Shown here piece by piece: positions 1-4,958 of a stretch of DNA of 5,699 nt (the first letter of the stretch is position 1; each line of letters begins with the position of its first letter). This stretch comes from Gemmatimonadota bacterium. GTDB taxonomy: Bacteria; Gemmatimonadota; Gemmatimonadetes; Longimicrobiales; Gaopeijiaceae. The notes beneath the pieces were generated by a model. The model was not told the origin of the DNA. It made no database searches and saw nothing but the letters and a program-made list of their open reading frames with translations. Location of the stretch: NCBI GenBank assembly GCA_015492755.1, contig WGEM01000355.1:1-5699 (forward strand). The letters run 5' to 3'. A program made the translations under genes and the position numbers.

Positions 1-2
1 TC

Positions 3-1049
3 CGGGAGCAGACGCTGGAGGTCCCGCCGGGGGTGGGCGGTCCGGAGGTGGAGGCGCGGTGGCTCGGCCGGGTGGAGTGCGTGGAGGAGGCGGGGGAGAG
101 CGCCTGGACGGCCCGCATCGCCTACGCGCCGGAGCTGGTGGGCGGGGGGCTCCCGCAGGTGCTCAACGTCCTCTGGGGCAACGTCTCCCTCATGGACGGC
201 GTGCGCCTCGACGACGTGGAGCCGCCCCCCGAGGCGCTGGCGGGTTTTCCCGGTCCGCGCTACGGGATCGAGGGCCTGAGGGCCCTGGTGGGGGCGGAGG
301 GGCGCCGGCCGCTGGTGAGCACGGCGCTGAAGCCCGTGGGGCTCACCACCCGGGAACTGGCCGCTCTGGCGCGCGCGTTCGTGCGCGCGGGCGTGGATGT
401 GGTCAAGGACGACCACGGCCTGGTGGACCAGGCGCCGGCGCCCTACCGGGAGCGGGTGCGTTCCGTGGCCGGGGCCGTGGCGGAGGAGAACGCTCGGCGC
501 GGCACCAAGGCGGCGTACTTCCCCAACGCCACCGGTCCGGTGGATACCCTGGAGCGGCGGCTGGCATGGGCGCGGGAGCACGCGTGCGGCGGTGTGGTGC
601 TGGCCCCCGGCGTCCTGGGCCTGGACGTGGTCCGGATGATGGCCGAGCGCGAGAACGGTCTGGCCATCATGGCGCACCCCACCCACGCGCAGACCGGACC
701 CGGGCGCCGGGAGGGGATCGCCCCCGACGTACTCTTCGGCCTCCTCTACCGGCTGGCGGGCGCCGACGCCGTGGTGTATGTGAACGCAGGCGGACGCTTC
801 GCCTGGCCGCTGGAGACGTGCCTGGCCATCAACCGCCGACTGCGGGGCCCGCTGGGCGGGCTTCTGCCCGCCATGCCCACACCGGCGGGGGGCGTCGACG
901 CCGCGGAGGCGGCGGAGTGGCTCGAGCGGTACGGGCCGGACACGATGCTCCTCATCGGAGGCAGCCTCCTGGCGGCCCGCGACGTGGAGGCGGCCACGCG
1001 GCGGGTGGTGGAGGCCGCCGCGGAGGCCGCAGGAGGGAGGGTCTCATGA
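3..1049 (+). CDS. RubisCO-like protein (form IV, R. rubrum/DeepYkr type), probable methylthioribulose-1-phosphate isomerase; 5' end outside window
   Basis: The reading frame is open from base 3 to the TGA at 1047-1049. The GTG at 33 is probably internal, because the ten codons before it (REQTLEVPPG) look like the EQTVEVP segment near the N-terminus of these proteins, so the true start lies left of the window. Numbering from that GTG, the C-terminal barrel shows the RubisCO landmarks: STALKP with Lys100 (RubisCO Lys175), VVKDDHGL with Lys125 and Asp127 (Lys201/Asp203), AGGVD at 285-289 (the SGG loop) and LIGG at 307-310. The metal-ligand Glu204 is His128, the loop-6 lysine is absent (NAGGRFAWP at 251-259) and Ser379 is Ala285, so it should not fix CO2. 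The KDDHGL signature is, to my knowledge, that of the R. rubrum RLP, a cytoplasmic enzyme turning methylthioribulose-1-P into 1-methylthioxylulose-5-P. The cupin and mtnA behind it support this. An RLP of sugar-acid catabolism is a less likely alternative. Confidence 0.9.
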   Translation, partial: REQTLEVPPGVGGPEVEARWLGRVECVEEAGESAWTARIAYAPELVGGGLPQVLNVLWGNVSLMDGVRLDDVEPPPEALAGFPGPRYGIEGLRALVGAEGRRPLVSTALKPVGLTTRELAALARAFVRAGVDVVKDDHGLVDQAPAPYRERVRSVAGAVAEENARRGTKAAYFPNATGPVDTLERRLAWAREHACGGVVLAPGVLGLDVVRMMAERENGLAIMAHPTHAQTGPGRREGIAPDVLFGLLYRLAGADAVVYVNAGGRFAWPLETCLAINRRLRGPLGGLLPAMPTPAGGVDAAEAAEWLERYGPDTMLLIGGSLLAARDVEAATRRVVEAAAEAAGGRVS

Positions 1050-1462
1050 GGCGCTCCCGCGTCATCAAGGCACGGGACGGTGGCCCCGACTGGGCGGAGG
1101 TCCCGGTGCGCCCCTACAAGGACCACCCGGGCACCTTCGAGGGCGTGGTGCGACGCGAACTCCTGGGGCCCGGCCCGGAAGGGGACCACCTGAACTTCCA
1201 GGTGCGGTACTTCGAGGTGGCACCCGGCGGCTATTCGTCGCTGGAGCGGCACGCGCATCCCCACGCGGTAGTGGTGGTGCGGGGTCGGGGGCGGGTCCGT
1301 CTGGGCGCCCACACCGAGCCCATCGGCCCCTTCGACGTGGTGTACGTGGCGCCGAGGGAGGTGCACCGCTTCGAGGCGGACCCGGAAGAGCCGCTGGGAT
1401 TCCTCTGCGTGGTGGACCGGGAGCGCGACGCGCCGGAGCTGGTGCGGGAGGACGACCCGTGA
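1046..1462 (+). CDS. Small cupin, probable 1-methylthioxylulose-5-phosphate methylsulfurylase
   Basis: This 138-residue protein starts at an ATG that overlaps the RLP stop (ATGA), with a strong purine-rich ribosome site AGGAGGGAGG at 1031-1040. It is a single double-stranded beta-barrel cupin. Motif 1 is RHAHPHAVVVVRGRG (residues 68-82), with His69, His71 and His73 as candidate metal ligands. Motif 2 is GPFDVVYVAPREVHRF (94-109), with His107. A conserved-looking tail GFLCVVDRERDAP (118-130) contains the only cysteine, Cys121. In R. rubrum a cupin encoded near the RLP (Rru_A2000) is a Mn-dependent enzyme that removes the methylthio group of 1-methylthioxylulose-5-P in a thiol-dependent reaction, yielding 1-deoxyxylulose-5-P. 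Position between an RLP and mtnA makes the same function here likely. The fold is certain from motifs. The reaction is inferred from context, since cupins are functionally very diverse. Confidence 0.85.
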   Translation: MRRSRVIKARDGGPDWAEVPVRPYKDHPGTFEGVVRRELLGPGPEGDHLNFQVRYFEVAPGGYSSLERHAHPHAVVVVRGRGRVRLGAHTEPIGPFDVVYVAPREVHRFEADPEEPLGFLCVVDRERDAPELVREDDP

Positions 1463-2607
1463 AGGTGGGCGGCCGTCGCTACCGGTCCATCTTCCTGCAC
1501 GAGAACGGCCGGGATGTGTGCGTCATCGATCAGACGCTCCTGCCGTGGCGCTTCGAGGTCCGAACGCTTCGCGCCACCGCGGAGGTGGCGGACGCCATCC
1601 GCACCATGGTGGTGCGGGGCGCCCCCCTCATCGGGGCCGCGGCGGCGTACGGGGTGGCGCTGGCCATGGCGGAGGACGCCTCCGACGCCTCGCTGGAGGG
1701 CGCGCTGCGCACTCTGGCCGCCACCCGCCCCACCGCGGTGAATCTCACCTGGGCGCTGGAACGCATGCGCCGGGCGCTCCGCCATCTGCCGCCCGCCCAG
1801 CGGAGGGAGGCGGCCTACGCCCTGGCGGCCCGCATCTGCGACGAGGACGTGGCCATCAACGAGGCCATCGGCCGGCACGGACTGGGGCTGCTGCGCGAGG
1901 CGGCGGCCCGACGGCCGCCCGGAGCGCCGCTTCGCATCCTCACGCACTGCAACGCGGGATGGCTGGCGACGGTGGACGTGGGAACCGCCACGGCGCCCGT
2001 CTACCGGGCGCACGACGAGGGCCTCGCGGTCCACGTCTGGGTGGACGAGACCCGCCCCCGTCTCCAGGGCGCCCGCCTCACCGCCTGGGAGCTCACGAGC
2101 CACGGGGTACCCTGCACGCTGGTGGTGGACGGAGCCGCCCCGGCGCTCCTGGCGGCGGGCGAGGTGGATCTGGTGCTGGTGGGCACCGACCGGGTGGCCG
2201 CCAACGGCGACGTGGTGAACAAGATCGGCACCTATCCGCTGGCGCTGGCCGCCGCTGCGGCGGGCGTGCCCTTCTATGTAGCCGCCCCCACGCCCAGCAT
2301 CGACGCTTCGCTCCCGCGCGGTGCCGACGCGCCCATCGAACGCCGCGCCGACGAGGAGATCCTCTGGATCTCCGGCGTGGACCGGCACGGGAGGGAGCGG
2401 ACGGTGCGCGTGGCGCCGGTCGGCGTGGGGGCGCGCAACGACGCCTTCGACGTCACGCCGGCGGCACTGGTGCGGGGACTCATCACCGAGGTGGGCGCGA
2501 TTGCGGCGGCGGAGCGGGCCATCCGCGACGCGCTGGCGCACGCGTCCCGGGCCCCGGGAAATGAAGTCGGGGAGGGGCACCCGAAGGCACCACCTCCCCG
2601 CGCCTAA
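1459..2607 (+). CDS. mtnA: S-methyl-5-thioribose-1-phosphate isomerase (MtnA)
   Basis: The protein has 382 residues. It starts at a GTG overlapping the cupin stop (GTGA), six bases after GGAGGA at 1447-1452; the next in-frame Met is residue 50, inside a conserved motif, so the GTG start is firm. MtnA is a cytoplasmic aldose-ketose isomerase of the eIF2B-related family that converts methylthioribose-1-P to methylthioribulose-1-P. The N-terminal IDQTLLP (23-29) and MVVRGAPLIGAAAAYG (50-65) are family hallmarks. The catalytic pair is present: Cys164 in THCNAGWLAT (162-171) and Asp244 in VGTDRVAANGDVVNKIGTY (241-259). The substrate loop APTPSIDASLP (276-286) is also intact. A tail of about 30 residues after LITEVGAI looks dispensable. 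Length is slightly above the usual roughly 350. It makes the substrate expected for the RLP two genes upstream. A related role in 5-deoxyribose-1-P salvage is possible but less likely in this operon. Confidence 0.95.
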   Translation: MKVGGRRYRSIFLHENGRDVCVIDQTLLPWRFEVRTLRATAEVADAIRTMVVRGAPLIGAAAAYGVALAMAEDASDASLEGALRTLAATRPTAVNLTWALERMRRALRHLPPAQRREAAYALAARICDEDVAINEAIGRHGLGLLREAAARRPPGAPLRILTHCNAGWLATVDVGTATAPVYRAHDEGLAVHVWVDETRPRLQGARLTAWELTSHGVPCTLVVDGAAPALLAAGEVDLVLVGTDRVAANGDVVNKIGTYPLALAAAAAGVPFYVAAPTPSIDASLPRGADAPIERRADEEILWISGVDRHGRERTVRVAPVGVGARNDAFDVTPAALVRGLITEVGAIAAAERAIRDALAHASRAPGNEVGEGHPKAPPPRA

Positions 2608-2639
2608 TCCGGGGGATTCGGCGAACCCGGAATCAGGCG
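2601..2639. terminator. Imperfect hairpin between convergent mtnA and hsp20, candidate bidirectional terminator
   Basis: Bases 2601-2613 (CGCCTAATCCGGG) pair with 2626-2639 (CCCGGAATCAGGCG). This makes 12 base pairs with one A-C mismatch and one bulged A around a 12-base loop. The mtnA stop TAA (2605-2607) lies in the left arm and the hsp20 stop (2633-2635) in the right arm, opposite each other. No T-run follows on either strand, so it is not a canonical intrinsic terminator. It may slow polymerase, act with Rho, or protect 3' ends. The intergenic gap is only 25 bases, so little else could end both transcripts. Confidence 0.5.
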
Positions 2640-3202
2640 GTGGCTTCCTGCTCGGACTCCTTCTTCCGGCCGCTCATGAGCCGGTCGAGGATCTTCGGCT
2701 TGGAGATCTTCAGCCGACGCGGACGCGCAGCCTCACGCTTCGGCAGCGTGATCTCCAGGATCCCGTTCCAGTAGTGGACCTCGATGTTGTCGGTGTCCAC
2801 GGTGTCCGGGATCATGAAGACCCGCTCGAACTCGCCGCGGCTCCGCTCACGCACCCAGTAGCGGACGTTGTCCTCCTCGTGCTCGTACTCGCGGTGGGCG
2901 CGCACGCGGAGCATCTGGCCTTCCACCGTCACCTCCAGATCCTCCTCCCGGAAGCCCGGCGCTTCGAGCGTCACGCGATACGCCTCCTCGGTCTCCGCCA
3001 CCTCGGCCGGCAGGACACCCCAGGTGCCGGTGTTCAGGCGCACCGGAAGGGTCCAGTTGCTACCCAGCCCCAGCGGGAAGCTCTGAAGAAGCGAATCCGT
3101 GAGTCGGAACAGGTCGCGGCTCACCCCGAAGAAATCGTCCGTGGCGTAGAAGGGGTCGCGCCACGAAGCAGGCGAGCCGACACGCCTCAGCACTGGAAGC
3201 AT
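2633..3202 (-). CDS. hsp20: Small heat-shock protein, Hsp20/alpha-crystallin family
   Basis: This 189-residue ATP-independent holdase binds unfolding proteins in the cytoplasm and forms oligomers. An N-terminal arm of about 60 residues rich in Phe, Leu and Trp precedes the alpha-crystallin domain (about 64-155). That domain has VTLEAPGFREEDLEVTVEG (77-95), the RGEFERVFMIPDTVD segment (122-136) and the signature NGILEITLPK (146-155). A basic tail follows, with RRLKISK (162-168) as a possible I/V-x-I/V oligomerisation motif. The start is clear: an ATG at 3202-3200 preceded nine bases upstream by a perfect AAAGGAGGTGA. It converges with mtnA and is separated from the upstream membrane genes on the same strand by 289 bases that hold its own sigma-54-type promoter. 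It is therefore probably monocistronic. The acidic and aromatic EYEHEEDNVRYWVRER stretch (105-120) is the beta-5/6 loop region used for dimer swapping in bacterial members. Confidence 0.95.
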   Translation of the reverse strand: MLPVLRRVGSPASWRDPFYATDDFFGVSRDLFRLTDSLLQSFPLGLGSNWTLPVRLNTGTWGVLPAEVAETEEAYRVTLEAPGFREEDLEVTVEGQMLRVRAHREYEHEEDNVRYWVRERSRGEFERVFMIPDTVDTDNIEVHYWNGILEITLPKREAARPRRLKISKPKILDRLMSGRKKESEQEATA

Positions 3203-3206
3203 CTCA

Positions 3207-3265
3207 CCTCACCTCCTTTGAACGAGTTTCCCGGACTGCGCCGCTCACCCCTGCGGAGGTCGAGG
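3207..3265 (-). promoter_or_regulatory. hsp20 Shine-Dalgarno and candidate RNA-thermometer stem
   Basis: The - strand carries AAAGGAGGTGA (3219-3209), a near-perfect complement of the 16S 3' end. In the leader, CCTCGACCTCC (3265-3255) can pair with GGAGGTGAGG (3216-3207). This gives six pairs, a single bulged G (3261) and four more pairs, enclosing a 38-nt loop that could fold further. A helix that hides the ribosome site and contains a bulged G is typical of ROSE-type thermometers, which are known upstream of small heat-shock genes. The stem is G+C-rich, so it would melt only at high temperature unless the loop destabilises it. The pairing is seen directly; the regulatory role is inference. 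Confidence 0.4.
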
Positions 3266-3373
3266 GCCGGGTTGGCTCCCCGCCTCCGTCAGGGGGGACG
3301 AGCGTCGCAACGCACGTCAGGGCGGAGACGAATCCGCACCAGGCCGATCCGCCGTCCGCCGCAGTCAAGTCGC

Positions 3374-3390
3374 TGCAACCGGCGTGCCAG
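3374..3390 (-). promoter_or_regulatory. Sigma-54 (RpoN) -24/-12 promoter for hsp20
   Basis: Read on the - strand the site is CTGGCACGCCGGTTGCA. It matches the consensus YTGGCACGNNNNTTGCA at every specified base, with the invariant GG (3388-3387) and GC (3376-3375) separated by the required ten bases. Transcription would begin near 3363, giving a leader of about 160 nt before the hsp20 start at 3202. The site lies in the only sizeable intergenic region and points at hsp20. No convincing sigma-70 or sigma-32 elements or CIRCE operator were seen in the same region. Dependence on sigma-54 would mean the gene needs an ATP-driven enhancer-binding activator. Confidence 0.75.
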
Positions 3391-3428
3391 TGCGGACCCG
3401 CCTCCGGGCCCGCCGGGTTTGCATCTTT

Positions 3429-3476
3429 GACAGAGCGGACGCTGCCGTCCGGACAGCCGGTTTGTCGGAGTGACAG
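3429..3476 (-). promoter_or_regulatory. Three CTGTC boxes upstream of the sigma-54 promoter, candidate activator sites
   Basis: On the - strand CTGTC occurs at 3476-3472, 3456-3452 and 3433-3429, spaced 20 and 23 bases apart (about two helical turns). Two of the three read CTGTCA. The first is also half of a dyad, TGTC-N5-GACA (3475-3463). Relative to the predicted start at about 3363 they span roughly -66 to -113, where enhancer-binding proteins usually bind. A short hairpin at 3441-3457 overlaps the middle box and could instead belong to the 3' end of the membrane-gene transcript. The rest of 3203-3491 shows no gene; CGTCAGGG occurs twice (3287-3294 and 3315-3322) without a clear role. Confidence 0.3.
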
Positions 3477-3491
3477 ACACCGGGAATGCCG

Positions 3492-4958
3492 CTACCGCAC
3501 CACCCGGTAGATGCGCCAGGGGAGACCGTCGGTGAGGGGACGGAGCCGGCCGGTGGCGGCGAGCTGGCGGTGGATGTCGGGCTCTCCACCCGCCAGCACC
3601 AGGTCGAAGTGCTGGAAGTCGGAGGGCCGCACCGTCCACGGGAAGAAGTCCAGGAAGCGCGTCCACGGGCGGGGCCGCGGCGTGCGACGGAGGACCAGTC
3701 CGGCGCCGAACTCGGTGAAGGAGGTGGCCAGCTCGGCGCCCCGCAGGACCTCCGCCCAGGCGTAGGTCTGAGCGAAGACGTCGCCCCGGAGCTCCCGGGA
3801 GCGGAGGAAGCCTAGCCCCATGAGGCGGTCGCCCTCCTGCACGTGCTCCAGCGCCTCCCGGAAGCCTGCCAGCTCGGCGCGGTCGTAGAAGCGCCAGGCC
3901 AGCGCGGTGCGCACGGCGAACGCCACCCAGAGCACGGCCACCGCGCCACGGAGCCGCCGCCGCTCCAGGCGGGGCACCGGCAGACCCAGGATCAGGAAGA
4001 TGATGGCATAGGGCACCCACCGCCTCGAGGCGTGGATGGTCATGGCCATGGAATCGGGCAACACCAGCCAGAGGCCGGCGAAGAATGCGGCCACGCCCAG
4101 CAGGAGGCGGTCACGGGCTTCGCCGTCCGCCGGGCGCAGCCACGCCCACACCACCCAGACCAGCGCCGCCACCAGAACCGCCGGCTCCATCCAGCCCTGC
4201 AGGCCCCCCAGCGGTGCGTTCAGCCAGGCGGCGGGGCCCAGACGCGTCCACAGATCCGCCCACTCCCACGCCACGGGAAGCTCCGCCGCCGCGCGCGCGC
4301 GCACGGTGGCCAGCGTGGAGGGCACCGTCCAGGCCAGCGCCGGGATCGCGGCGGAGCCGCGCACCAGCGCCCCGCGTGCGCCGTGGCGCGCGGCGGCCCG
4401 CCCCGCCGCCACCGCCAGGGCGCACCCCAACCAGAGGGCGTGAGCCCACGCCAGGAGCGCGAACCAGGCCGCATCCGCGGGCCACGTCCGCCGCGACGGT
4501 GGCGCATCGCGGCGGGCCAGCCAGAGGAAGAAGAGCGCCCCACCGAGCTGGAAGGCGAAGAAGCCCGCGTAGAACTCCACGTTGAGGAGGAAGAGGGAGG
4601 CCAGGACCGCGGCCTCCACGGGCCGTTGCCGGACGTGCGCCAGACGGAAGAGCGCCGAAACGGAGACGGCCAGCAGCAGGAAGACGAACGCCTTGCCCGC
4701 CGCCATCGGCGGCAGGAGCCACCAGAGGGGCAGGAGGAGGGCGTAGATGAGGAGGTGCGGCGCCATCCAGTGGACGTCGTAGACGGGGCTGTCGCGCCCG
4801 CCCAGCTCGGTGAAGAGGCGTGCCTGAGCCAGGTGCTGGGGAAGGTCGTGCACCGGCACGAACTCCACCACGAGGAGGGGTACGGCGACGAGCGCCAGCA
4901 CGAAGATCGCCGCCGCCGACGCCGGGAGGGCGGTGGAGCCGCCGGCGGTTCGCCTCAC
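3492..4958 (-). CDS. Polytopic membrane protein, GT-C-like glycosyltransferase relative (488 aa)
   Basis: The start is a GTG at 4958-4956 that overlaps the stop of the upstream gene (GTGA). GGAG lies eight bases before it at 4970-4967, and the first membrane segment begins about 14 residues in. The same frame stays open 238 codons further upstream, but that part is a shadow of the neighbouring gene. About ten hydrophobic segments are visible (around residues 15-34, 65-84, 88-104, 114-130, 133-148, 163-185, 199-215, 258-275, 284-300, 316-328 and 338-355). They are followed by a soluble C-terminal domain of about 130 residues (358-488). After the first segment comes VPVHDLPQHLAQAR (34-47), an acidic first-loop motif with Asp38 and His42, similar in position to the catalytic Asp/Glu loop of GT-C enzymes. 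A role in moving sugars from a lipid carrier onto an envelope glycan or lipid is inferred from architecture. The substrate is unknown, and it may be an uncharacterised membrane family. Confidence 0.75.
   Translation of the reverse strand: MRRTAGGSTALPASAAAIFVLALVAVPLLVVEFVPVHDLPQHLAQARLFTELGGRDSPVYDVHWMAPHLLIYALLLPLWWLLPPMAAGKAFVFLLLAVSVSALFRLAHVRQRPVEAAVLASLFLLNVEFYAGFFAFQLGGALFFLWLARRDAPPSRRTWPADAAWFALLAWAHALWLGCALAVAAGRAAARHGARGALVRGSAAIPALAWTVPSTLATVRARAAAELPVAWEWADLWTRLGPAAWLNAPLGGLQGWMEPAVLVAALVWVVWAWLRPADGEARDRLLLGVAAFFAGLWLVLPDSMAMTIHASRRWVPYAIIFLILGLPVPRLERRRLRGAVAVLWVAFAVRTALAWRFYDRAELAGFREALEHVQEGDRLMGLGFLRSRELRGDVFAQTYAWAEVLRGAELATSFTEFGAGLVLRRTPRPRPWTRFLDFFPWTVRPSDFQHFDLVLAGGEPDIHRQLAATGRLRPLTDGLPWRIYRVVR

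Noticed and set aside
33..35. GTG at 33 as the start of the RubisCO-like protein
   Set aside because: The frame is open to base 3 and the upstream residues REQTLEVPPG look like conserved RLP sequence, so the gene begins outside the window.
1231..2580. 449-codon open frame antisense to mtnA and the cupin, and other long frames such as 3843-5087 on the + strand and 59-1045 in the cupin frame
   Set aside because: Their translations are Arg/Gly/Pro/His-rich with no domain. They mirror real genes and come from high third-position GC.
3427..3432. TTGACA on the + strand as a sigma-70 -35 box
   Set aside because: No -10-like hexamer at 16-18 bases and no + strand gene follows.
3203..3491. CIRCE operator or sigma-32 promoter for hsp20
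   Set aside because: I looked for TTAGCACTC-N9-GAGTGCTAA and for CTTGAAA with CCCCAT and saw neither; the sigma-54 site is the only good match.
3289..4020. Open frame on the - strand running from the membrane gene into the intergenic region
   Set aside because: Low-complexity translation, no ribosome site, and it overlaps a gene with a clear membrane-protein pattern.
4290..4305. Alternating CG/GC run with Z-DNA potential
   Set aside because: It lies inside the membrane-protein gene and encodes an ordinary Arg/Ala stretch, so codon use explains it.
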